In this document: piece by piece, positions 54,927 to 64,000 of the stretch | How the letters are laid out: the number at the start of each line of letters is the position of its first letter | Position numbering within the stretch: position 1 is the stretch's first letter | NCBI GenBank assembly: GCA_019400425.1 | Contig: JAFREE010000063.1 | Coordinates: 1 to 64,000 of the forward strand | From: Hymenochaete sp. R1 | Taxonomy: Eukaryota > Basidiomycota > Agaricomycetes > Hymenochaetales > Hymenochaetaceae | Length of the DNA stretch: 64,000 bases | Direction of reading: 5' to 3' | The notes under the pieces: model-generated | Database searches by the model: none | What the model saw: only the letters and a program-made list of their open reading frames with translations | What the model was told of the DNA's origin: nothing | Position numbers and translations under genes: made by a program

Positions 54927-57900
54927 ATGCGTTATCGACCGTGTGCGCCTGGCACTGGCACTACTAGTACTGTCATTGGGCGAGCGTCCACCTCTGCGTT
55001 TCTCTTCTTCCTTGTTCTTGCGTTCTCGTCGCCAGTCTCGATTTCCCGAGCCCAGATACAGGGTCAGAGTCAGCAAGCCCAGATTTACGGAGGACGCACA
55101 GGAGACCAAACGGTTCTATCGTCGCATCTCGATCCTGGTTACAGTTACTTGGACGAAAGTTTGGATACTGCTGACGACGTCCACGATTGTGACTACAACA
55201 ACGAACCCCTTCCCGACTTCGAATCAACACCGATGACCTTCTCGCCTACAAGAAGTGGTCTCAAGCAAAACATCGATGAGGACTTCCACCTCGTCTCGCG
55301 CCCGGATGTACTTTCACCACGCGACTTGATTGAACTTCCGCGTCCGGGCCAAGGCGTAGTGAATCCTGCTGGAGATCTTGTGTTGGTGGGAATGAGTAAG
55401 TGGGAGTTTGAGGGAAAGTCGTGAGTGTCGTCGTTTCGCTCATTGGCTTAGTTGGATTGGAAATGCTCTGGTGTGATAAATGTGGATGTGGAGGCGGACC
55501 TCCGTCCGTCTGCCATTGTAGCGTGCAAGCCCTTCTTTCTGCACTCCACGTACATCCATACACTCCTATTTCCTTTCATCCACCTGATTCTTTCACGATC
55601 GTGTTATATCTCACATCGTTTCTTCACAGGAACAACAAATCCATCTGGTTTGCCCCACTCAATACCAAAATTGTCCCTCTCGAGATCCCACTCGCAAATG
55701 GCGGGGACGCCTTCTGGCTCGACGATAGGACTGTCGGACATGTCGTTGCAGGTAGCGGTACTACTTCCAGCAACTCCAACCAAGCGAATGCCAAACCAAC
55801 TGCGAACTCGAATACTAACTCAGACTCAGCGAGTACAACTTACGAGCTTTATGCTATCTCTGTTGAACTGTCTACCGACAAAAGCGGTTTGGAAGTCCTC
55901 TCTGCCGCTATGACTACCCCCAAGTTGATCGGGACATTCCCCGAAGGCATTGTTCCCGCCAATTTCAAATTCGTCTCATCCGCACTTGGGTCGAAGCTCG
56001 TGTTCTCCGCGTACGTGTACCGAGACGGTGAGCTCACGACCGTCAAAGCTCAGAACGACGCATACGAGGCGCGCGGGAACACCGCGCTCGTATATGATGA
56101 GACGTATGAGCGGCACTGGGATACGTGGGCTGGGCCTCGCCGATCGCAGGTATTTGCCGTTGGATTGGATAAAGGGAAAGAAGGTGGAGAATGGAAGATG
56201 GCGAGTGAATGGGAGACGCCGATGAAGGGGCTTGAACATGAGGTGCCTGTTGAACCATTTGGGGGCACGGACGACTTTGATGTGGAGAAGAGTGGGAGGT
56301 TTTTGGTGTATACGGCGAAGGACCCGGCGTTGCCTATGGCGATGCATACCAGGCAAAACGTAAGTGTTCATCGTATCTTCACTCTTTGCAGTCGAACTCA
56401 CGCATATATAATACGTTCAGGTCTACCTCCTCGATCTCACCGCTTCTCCACACAGCGATCCTCAACAAACTACACAACACCACGTCCGTCAACTCACCTC
56501 TGGCACCCAAGGTGCCACTCATTCCCCCATCATCTCCCACTCGGGCACAAAAGTCGCATGGACAGAGCTCGCACAGGATGGCTACGAGTCCGACCGGGCC
56601 GTCATCGTCATCTACGACCTCGAGAAGGACGTCCGGTTCGCATTAACGGGCGGGTGGGACCGGAGCGCGGACGGGTTGGCGTTCGAGAAGGAGGATGGGG
56701 CATTGGTGTTTACGGCGGGGGAGGAAGCGAAGGTGAAGGTTTGGAGGGTAGAGGTGCCTGAGACACCTGAAAAGCTCGAGGTGGGAGGGGGTAGAGATGA
56801 GGAAGGGATGGAAGCGTTGAGAAGGTATCAGTTTAAGGAGCCTGAGGCGTTGACGCAGGAATACGCCGCATCGGCCGTCCAACCCCTCCCGAATGGTGAC
56901 ATCGTCTTCACACAATCCTCCTTCACTTCTCCCAACGACGTCTTCCTTCTCCGGCGCGGAGACGCCATCGAAGGTCAAACAAGGAAATCCTCCATCGAGC
57001 GCATCACGAACTTCTCGAGTGCGCAGTTGCAAGGGAAGCAACTCGATGCAGGCGAGAGTTTCTGGTTTGAGGGGGCGGAGGGGAAGAAGGTGCAGGGGTG
57101 GGCTTTAAAGCCGCTTGGTTGGGAGTCAGGTGCTGGTATGAACGGGAAAGGGAAGAAAGGCGTGAAAGCGAGCGTTCCGGCTGTGTTGTTGATCCACGGT
57201 GGGCCGCAAGGAGCTTGGGAGGATCAGTGGTCAACGAGATGGAATCCGAATGGTGCGTCTCTTCATGTCTTGATGTGTCATTTTCATGCCTTCTGTGTGG
57301 CCGTCCTTATGTGTTCCGTTCCAGTTTTTGCGCAACAGGGTTACTTTGTGGTTGCTATAAACCCAACAGGGTCAACGACGTTCGGGCAGAGTGAGTTCTT
57401 GCTCTATCATATATATATATATATAATCCCTTCCACTGTACCATTCTCACGTTGATACGATGCGACATATAGACTTTACGGACGCTATTACGGAAGACTG
57501 GGGTGGCAAACCGTTCGTGGACCTGATCAAAGGATGGAAATATATTTTGAATGAATATCCTGAGGTGTGTTCTTTCGGCGTTTGCTTTAAGTTTATAGTG
57601 TACTATATACGCTTTACCGGGTTTATTTATTCAGATTGACCAAGAACGTCTTGTCGCTGCTGGTGCGAGCTGGGGTGGGTACGCTATCAAGTAAGTTTAC
57701 GTTCCTAGTACTTTTGGCTCGATATCACTTGATACGTTTCTCACAATTTTCTTGACGTAGCTGGATTCAAGGACACCCAGAGTACGGTTTCGGGTTCAAG
57801 GCGTTGGTGTGTCACGACGGTGTGAGCATTGCATTTGCTGTTACTACTTGTCTCGATCGAGACTGAGCTGGAAAAAACCATCAGGTATTCGACTCACCTT

Positions 57901-58401
57901 ATAACGGATTCTCCACCGATGAACTATTCTTCGTATGTTCCTTCGCATTTCCTTTTTTTATTTATTAATCTTCATTTTTATTTTTTATCCTCAACGCCCT
58001 CGTTCTAAGTTTAATCACGACTTTGGCGGGCCACCTTGGGAACCGAAAAGCAAAGCGTTATCGCAAAAGTTCAGCCCATCGAACTATATTGATAAGTGGG
58101 GAACGCCCCAGTTGATCATCCACGGGTCAAAGGATTATCGGTTGCCGGAGACAGAAGGTATTGGTGCATTCCATGCATTGCAACAGTGAGTCTAAAACTG
58201 CATCCACATCATTGTTCCATGTCATATTTGGAGGAAATGCTGACAAACTGCATATCTGGGACCATTAGGAAGGGTATTCCGAGCCGACTTGTGATTTTCC
58301 CGGATGAAAATCATTGGGTGCTCAATCACGGGAACAGCCTCAAGTGGCATTGGGAGGTGTTCAGGTGGTTTGATAAGTTTGCAGGAGAAAAGAAAAAGTG
58401 A
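54927..58401 (+). CDS. dipeptidyl-peptidase V-like serine peptidase, S9 family (10 exons)
   Basis: Exons 54927..55420, 55630..56359, 56421..57252, 57325..57390, 57473..57564, 57635..57690, 57761..57821, 57885..57932, 58010..58185 and 58269..58401 give 895 aa with all phases closing. A hydrophobic segment (about 24-42, AFLFFLVLAFSS) indicates a signal peptide or anchor. Next a beta-propeller (SPRDLIELPRPGQGVVNPAG; QLTSGTQGATHSPIISHSG; TGGWDRSADGLAF) and a C-terminal alpha/beta hydrolase domain: PAVLLIHGGPQGAWEDQW, GYFVVAINPTGSTTFGQ, catalytic S750 in GASWGGY, D835 in HGSKDYRLPETEG, H867 in PDENHWVL. This matches fungal DPP-V/acylaminoacyl-type S9 peptidases that release N-terminal dipeptides from peptides. 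Longer than typical DPP-V (about 720 aa) owing to an N-terminal extension and a Ser/Asn insert. Confidence 0.9.
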
Positions 58402-58975
58402 GTGTACAAGTAATGCAACGGAACTTTATGATAGGGTGCCAGTAGTCATACAAATTGAGCTTGTTTGACTTCGCCTTTTATGATTCTCTGAGTATTTGGG
58501 CTTTGTACGATATATGGATAATTGTTTCCATGTGCGTGGAAAAATGTTGTACGAATGAATAAGTCATGGAAACGCTTCCTTTGCTTTCGTTTATCCGAGT
58601 TTGACTGTGTTGTGAAATGCAATGCTCTTTACTTAGATCGTTCTTATGACAGACAGCTTATATTGTTCAAGAGAAAAAAATCCTGCAGTGCTATGACACC
58701 AATACATAGAATCAAGGTTGCTGGAAGTTCATCTTGCACAGACGACACCTCGTTCGCAGGGCTCACGACATCGGTCAAATACAATTATCAAATGAATCGG
58801 GCAGTACATGTTACCTATACGGATCGCAAAGAGAGTGTAACAATCATTATCAAAGTGAAATTCGGGTAAAATAGCGATCCCGAGGATGCGTAAAGACAAA
58901 CCAGGCCGAGAAATAGAGATACATACATGTAGATATATCTACTCAGGCCAATGCGCTGGCGCTGGCAGCTGGCTT
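58402..58975. other. intergenic, convergent ends
   Basis: 3' flank of the S9 peptidase gene and end of the broken family copy. A + frame at 58522-58869 looks random. No gene supported. Confidence 0.5.
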
Positions 58976-59660
58976 CTTGTATCGTTCCTTCCGCAAATCC
59001 CTAACAAATTCCTGGAGCTCTTTACTATTCCAAATACTGTCCACCTCGTTGAGGCGCGACTTTCCCTTTCGCCACTGCCTCTACCAATGTCTTATCCGCC
59101 TCCACCAAATCCGGCGCCGTCGTTTGGTAAGCGAAGCTAGCTGCATTGACCCGGCTTGTCTTCTCCTTGATGAACCGCTTTAGCTGACCCAGGAGATTCG
59201 GAGTTCATCCAGCTGTCCACGTCCTTAAGTTATCTAAGACGGGGATGTTGATATCCTCGTCCTCCTTCGCTGCGAGCCAGTCTGTCAATGTCATCTCCAC
59301 AATACCAGAAATTGCTTTGCGTGCCCCTTCGTATCGATCAGTCACATGTCGACGTGGTGTATACAAGTCCTTCACTTCCTCAAGAAGACCCTTTGCCTCA
59401 AAATACCGCAAACGGAGTGCCAGCAAACAGATTGATTGCCGGTACACCGTCTCGTAGAGAATGCAATACATCCTGGCTTGTTCGTTAGGAAGACGTCTAG
59501 ACAACTCCTCGTCAACGACCTAGACGCTGTGTCGAAGCTGAATTTGTCGGGGAAGGATGTGATTTCACGTGCCTGTCCTGATCCTTGAACGCACAGTGGA
59601 ATGATTTGATAGAAAAGCGATGTGCCAGCACTTATTGTCAAAGACTCGTTATCCGGCAAG
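58976..59660 (-). pseudogene. broken helical-family copy, member 6
   Basis: Minus-strand pieces in family order: REITSFPDKFSFDTASR (the F-x3-F helix), then in another frame SICLLALRLRYFEAKGLL, TPRRHVTDRYEGARKAISGI and TLTDWLAAKED, then EADKTLVEAVAKGK, and after a further frame change RLNEVDSIWNSKELQEFVRD. The last two correspond to KLADAAAEG..LRTVNAFENREVIKELF of intact members. At least two frameshifts and in-frame stops separate them, so it is not translatable as one protein. Confidence 0.65.
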
Positions 59661-60260
59661 GGTGTCGACATCGTCTTACATCCCTCCTTGGGTCACAAGT
59701 TGGGTGCCATGGATGGTTCTGCTTCGCATGCAAGTTGACTGTCTCAAGTTCGGTTGGATTCCACACTCGGAACAATAGCAGTAAGATGTGTGAGATAAAG
59801 ATTATGGAGGGAGATTCGGGAGTCCTCCACTCCTCCACCCCAGTACGCGCCGTGAGAAAATGGCACGTGGTCGTGTAGGAGCCGGAAACAGTCATACAGA
59901 TAGAAGCGTCTTAAGCTTCCATTTCCATCTGAACTCTTTCCCTCCCATCATCACCCATGTTTGGTCAAGCGTTAGGTATATTAAAAGCAACACGATCAAC
60001 GACTGCATTTCTGATCTGAATGTAGCTCGCTGCACACAGTCCAGGTCTCAACTTTGCTCTCTTGACTCTTTTGACAAGGCGGCCGGACCAATAATAAAGT
60101 AGTATGTCACCTTAATATAAAGCACCTGGACGCTGATAATCGTCTTTTTTGTTCATGTGGGAATTTCGCCATTGGAAAGGCTGGATATTATTCAATCATT
60201 GAATATATAGATCAGGAAGTACTCGGATGTCGTTCCCAAGACAGATGGATCTGCTCGAGG
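59661..60260. other. intergenic
   Basis: Between the broken and intact family copies. Short frames on both strands with no motif. No gene supported. Confidence 0.5.
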
Positions 60261-61067
60261 TTATTTTGGCCCAGTCCTACGATCACGAAAGAGCTCCCTG
60301 ATTTCCTTACTCCCCTCGATCTCGTTTACCCGGAGAATGCCAGCATGTCCCTCATCAGCAGCCTCCGCCAACTTGATGTCTTCGTCCAACAAGTCTGGAT
60401 ATACTGTCTGGTATCCGTACTCCGAGCGATCAATTCGACCTGCCATGTCTTCGATGTATCCCATTGCAGCTGACTTTGCAGACTCGGCCTTCATCCAAGC
60501 ATCCACGATCGCGGCCTTATCAGAGGCTCGTCCGCGACCGTGCAAAACAAGCCAGTGTTCCAGACGAGTCATGACAATAGCTCTAGCTGATGTTTGAGCA
60601 CCATCAATATGTGCTCGTACATTTCTCCGTGGCGTATGAAGTTCTGCAGCATTCGATGGAACTCCTTTCGTCGCAAGAAGCCTGTGATTGAGTTCCAAGA
60701 GGCATATATGTTTTTTGAGCTCTTGTTGGTGGTATAAATGGAACCAGCCTGGGGTATCGCGGGACCCAGTGGAAGGGCGTCCGGTTAACTCCTCAACATA
60801 AGGGAGGATAAACCGAACATTGCCAGTCAACCCTTGGGCCCTGCCACCAAGACTGAAGTTATTGCTGAATGTCGTAATGTTGTTAAGTGCAGTGATCTCG
60901 CGCTCAATGACAGCTACCGTATTTCTGATAGCTTTCTCGAGGTCCTTTTCGGATTTGCGAGGGAGACTGCGCATGAACGAACCCGATCCTCTTTTATTCT
61001 CTTGTCTTCCCGGAGCTCCGTCATGGGCGCGGCGTTTGTTACTGTTACTTCCGGATGAGTTGCTCAT
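60261..61067 (-). CDS. helical-family protein, member 7, inverted (unknown function)
   Basis: Intronless, 268 aa from the ATG at 61067 (MSNSSGSNSNKRRAHDGAPG). Family motifs: SLPRKSEKDLEKAI, EITALNNITTFSNNFSLG, ILPYVEELTGRPS, LYHQQELKKHICLLELNHRLL, TPRRNVRAHIDGAQTSARAI, RLEHWLVLHGRGRASDKAAI, WMKAESAKSAAMGYI, MAGRIDRSEYGYQTVYPDLL, KLAEAADEGH and RELFRDRRTG. It is on the strand opposite to members 1-5 and about 19 kb away from the array. The N-terminal NKRRAHDG element may be a nuclear signal. No known domain. All blocks are intact, so it is probably functional. Confidence 0.7.
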   Translation of the reverse strand: MSNSSGSNSNKRRAHDGAPGRQENKRGSGSFMRSLPRKSEKDLEKAIRNTVAVIEREITALNNITTFSNNFSLGGRAQGLTGNVRFILPYVEELTGRPSTGSRDTPGWFHLYHQQELKKHICLLELNHRLLATKGVPSNAAELHTPRRNVRAHIDGAQTSARAIVMTRLEHWLVLHGRGRASDKAAIVDAWMKAESAKSAAMGYIEDMAGRIDRSEYGYQTVYPDLLDEDIKLAEAADEGHAGILRVNEIEGSKEIRELFRDRRTGPK

Positions 61068-61747
61068 GCGAATAAATCTCGAGGAGGGGGATTAAGGTTC
61101 TATAATGTGGTGATACATCCATCTAACCACTCGCTTTTATTACGCGAAATTTGTCCCGCCCGATTTAACGATGGATCATTTTGAAGCAAAGTGCCATTTA
61201 TCCGCATTCCTAATTATACGGCCCCTTGTTCAGCGGAGTAGAACTTGAAAGGGTATCTGTATCAGGTCAGGTTTTTGGTTTCATACGTGCGTTTGATAGC
61301 AACTCTGCTGAAGCACTTCTTTTGGCCTCTTAGAAAGAAGCAGAAAATGCGGCAAGTAACATCAGAGTAGCCGGGATTATCAGGGGAGATAAGGTCTTGC
61401 AACCTCGCTGAACTCACGAAATCGGACTTTGCTGGAATAATGTCTGCGGTAAACGGATGAACAATCATTTTCCGTAGAAAACTCATCGTCAGTCAGGCTA
61501 AGTTCATATCAACGCTGATCGTTGTAATCGATAGAAAATCGAGGTGCAAAGTTATTGTGATGATCTGCCGGTGACGCAGGAGCAAATACTTAGCGCGAAG
61601 TTATCTTGCAGAAGATAATAAATATGAATCATCAGGCCGAGAAAATAATATTCTATATTTTAACACAAGCCCGTCTACTCAATCTCAGGCTTCGTCATTC
61701 GACTTCTCTCTCAGACAATGAGCTCTACTACGAGGAGACAGAAATTG
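61068..61747. other. intergenic
   Basis: Promoter side of member 7 and flank of a broken copy. A TAATAAAAG sequence about 60 nt before the ATG (minus strand) is a possible core element. No gene supported. Confidence 0.4.
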
Positions 61748-62215
61748 CTAGAATTTATCACATAACGCAATACTGTTCACCTCGTCAAGGCGTGCTACGG
61801 CCTGTACCGATTTGCCATCCATTTTCTCCAATTCCTGGGACAAAGATTTTAGATTATACTTGGAATGATCGAATAGACCCCTGATGCGTGCGAGGAAGTC
61901 CTTTGCGGCTGTCTCGGAAGACTCGGCATTGAACCACTCGTCAACGAGCTTAGCTTTATCAATGACCTCATCACCACCATACCCTAAAAGCCATCCGTCC
62001 ACTGGTACTCCCAATCCAATGAGACGCATGGCCGACTCGCGTGCATCAATTGGCGAGCTAATTTACGTTTCCCATCTTCTATAGGAGCGCCCTCAGACCA
62101 AAAGAATCGTGACTTGAGCTCCAAGACACAAATCTCTCTCTCAAACTCGACTAAATAGCGGAGGCGGAGATATTCTGAGATGTATTTCGTCGGCGCATGG
62201 TCAATTGCTCGGCAT
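61748..62215 (-). pseudogene. broken helical-family copy, member 8
   Basis: A minus-strand segment reads YLRLRYLVEFEREICVLELK, SRFFWSEGAPIEDGKRKL (matching the ICLLELNxRxLxxKGxP region), then shifts frame into VPVDGWLLGYGGDEVIDKAK, LVDEWFNAESSETAAKDFLA, RIRGLFDHSKYNLKSLSQEL and EKMDGKSVQAVARLDEVNSI. The order agrees with intact members (WLVLHGRGRASDKAAIVDAW...AESAKSAA...). The N-terminal part and the LFRDRR end are missing, so it is a truncated, frameshifted relic. Confidence 0.6.
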
Positions 62216-63476
62216 AGGCTCGAATAGGGCGAATCTAGTCATTCAACTTGTTGATGTGGTGGGGATTGACAATACAGGTGTCTACTCACCAATGCGCTTT
62301 CTATGTGCTGAAATCGGTCGACACGATTTCAAAGTTGGTAGGTGTGAAAAAGCAAAGCGTCGAAAATCCCCCCAATGAATCTATCCCACGGTATAGATTA
62401 CGACGTGCTGATAGCGCATGGTTGTGTTTTACTCGCAGAGGCCTATCCGCCTTATCGTAGGCTGACGATTGAACCTGTACCAGCTACAAGTTTAGCCAGA
62501 CAATGAGGCTGGTATTTATTATTCCTGCTTTCATCTGAAGCAAGTGCAAATTAATGTCATCATTCAGCAAATATACAAGAGACGATGGTAGTAAAGCACG
62601 AATATCGTGGAAAGCTCACCCAAATCATTGGTAGTCTTGATCATTACTAGGTTGATTGAAGTGCGTCGCCATGATTATCAGGCAGCTGCCAGTAGGCTAT
62701 CATCGCCTTGAGCGTTGTTATGTGAGGAAACCGTGGAATTGAATTACTCGGACCACATCTTGCACACTGTCCTTAATTGGATCGACCGAAGTTGACTTTG
62801 CTCCATGGGAAGCATATCGTTAATCAAGTCAACTCACGTCGGAATTGAACACTACTTCCTGTGAAGCACAAAGTGTTGAGTTCTCTACGATAAGTAAACG
62901 TGGATTGAGGGGGAAGAATAGTCGCGCGGGTGCTTTAACACACCTTTTCGAAACGAGGTGGTTCGATATTGTTGCCAGTACGCACACCATCCGGAACCCT
63001 AGGCCATACGCCTGTCGTGCTACAGAAAGCTCCCTGTTTTCCATTCATACATCAAATAAGGATTGCTCGACACGTACTGTGGGCATCTTTCTGTGGGCAA
63101 AGCAATGGAGTACCAGTAGTAAATCTTCCAATGAAAACAAGAATTACTTTTTTCTGCGCTGAAAGCAGTTGCTTGACCGCAGGAAGTGAAAAGTCATAGT
63201 AGCAGACACGAGCAAGATGCGCACAGGATGCAGAAGGACTAGAAATGGTGAGAACGCACCTTGGGAGGAAGAGAAGAAACATCACATCAACCTGAAACAA
63301 ATCCAAAGCCAAATGGAAAACGTGGTCGATGCGAATAAATTACGTAATGCCCCGCGTCTTGTTTCCCCGAATGTTTCGGGCACGGTTCCTCTAGAGCGGC
63401 GGACTTCAAGTTCGTCACGTAGCGACTGAGCCTTTTCTCTCAACAACGAAACTCAATAATACTCCTAGCTCATAAT
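62216..63476. other. 1.26 kb stretch without a clear gene
   Basis: Short frames of 60-105 codons overlap on both strands near 62829-63429. None carries a recognisable motif. Could hold further family relics too decayed to see. Confidence 0.4.
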
Positions 63477-64000
63477 ATGAGGACAAGCTCGTTCAATGTT
63501 GACATCGCTTCTGCTCTTGCACCGCTCGACAACCTGATTCAAGTCATCTATCAAGGTGCACATCGCTTCGTCGTCCTCTCCAAAGTCCAGTTTGAGCCTG
63601 AACTTGACGTCGATCTCGAAGGAAACGGCTCTGGATCTGGGTGGGAGGTACATGTTGGGTGTGTGGAAGAAGGGAGGTGGTGGAAGGGAAGGTGGGCGGA
63701 AGAAGACGTGAAACGTACAGTGGTATGACTGATGATTCAATTCGTTACTGGTTTGAACTATACACTCACAATGCTTAGGGAGAATGTGCATCAGATTCAC
63801 TGTTCGAAAAATTTGTGGAGGAGGTCTTAGATGCGGTGAAAAAGGGAGAAATATGCATCAACGGGTTCTTACCTGGGATACGAACAGGACACGAGCGTGC
63901 CGCTGCTACAAACAATACTGGGAACAACGACGGTGGTGCGAATTCAAGTTTGATTGAAAACGTCGCAAAACATGAGCCGAAGGTACGCTGCGTCCGTACT
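63477..64000 (+). CDS. unrecognised protein, 5' part only (runs off the window)
   Basis: Exon 1 63477..63722 (82 codons) is followed by a 56-nt intron (GTATGA..CTTAG) and exon 2 from 63779, open to the window end. The visible 155 or so residues read as an N-terminal beta-rich domain (RFVVLSKVQFEPELDVDLEG, WEVHVGCVEEGRWWKGRWAE) followed by a helix LFEKFVEEVLDAVKKGEICI. The order, a W..GRW..EDV element and a later LxxAxxxG helix, faintly recalls the XRCC4/Lif1 head domain, but this is a weak hunch. No signal peptide. The phase-0 junction supports a real gene. Confidence 0.5.

Noticed and set aside
1..64000. tRNA genes, CRISPR arrays, rRNA, LTR or terminal-inverted-repeat transposons
   Set aside because: Scanning by eye found no tRNA TPsiC-arm pattern with matching acceptor, no regular spaced repeats, and no transposase or reverse-transcriptase motifs.

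Overview
The window reads as nuclear DNA of a filamentous basidiomycete, most likely a mushroom-forming Agaricomycete. It is gene-dense, most genes are broken by many short introns (about 40-70 nt, GT..AG, often with a CTNAC/CTGAC-like branch site), and the conserved proteins have typical fungal architectures. No rRNA, tRNA, CRISPR or clearly autonomous transposon was recognised.

Layout. 0-9.7 kb: a GCN4/CPC1-type bZIP factor with two upstream ORFs, a tandem pair of unknown genes sharing one intron position, and a PA-TM-RING ubiquitin ligase. 9.7-24.8 kb: a secreted Ser/Thr-rich mucin-like protein, two poorly defined genes, TAF6, an intronless coiled-coil protein, a Sec14/BCH-RhoGAP protein, a secreted six-hairpin glycosidase and a small spliced gene of 146 codons. 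25.8-35.4 kb: the mitochondrial S-adenosylmethionine carrier, a membrane-anchored aspartic protease, a tandem pair of MIF-like tautomerase genes, and dynactin p62. 36-42 kb: four intact and one broken copy of an intronless helical gene family in a head-to-tail array. 42.7-58.4 kb: an importin-7/8-type karyopherin, a DUF6593-like protein, ESCRT-II SNF8/VPS22, a twin-CX9C protein (Emi1/DUF3128-like), a divergent protein kinase and a secreted or anchored DPP-V-like S9 peptidase. 59-62.2 kb: more copies of the helical family on the opposite strand (one intact, two broken). 63.5-64 kb: the start of an unrecognised gene that runs off the window.

Most genes are independent housekeeping units (transcription, trafficking, dynein transport, mitochondrial transport, protein turnover). 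The accessory part is the intronless helical family. Its members share a C-terminal SEYGYQT...LFRDRR block, cluster in two opposite-strand groups flanking about 17 kb of conserved genes, include several pseudogenes, and show a tract of very high nucleotide identity between two otherwise diverged copies. That points to birth-and-death evolution with gene conversion, and I could not match the family to any known one. Two other tandem duplications in the same window suggest a region prone to local duplication.

Coordinates for spliced genes were inferred by reading splice signals and checking phase by hand. Exon lists are given where total length and phase closed correctly. Functions rest on recognised motifs, not on database searches.
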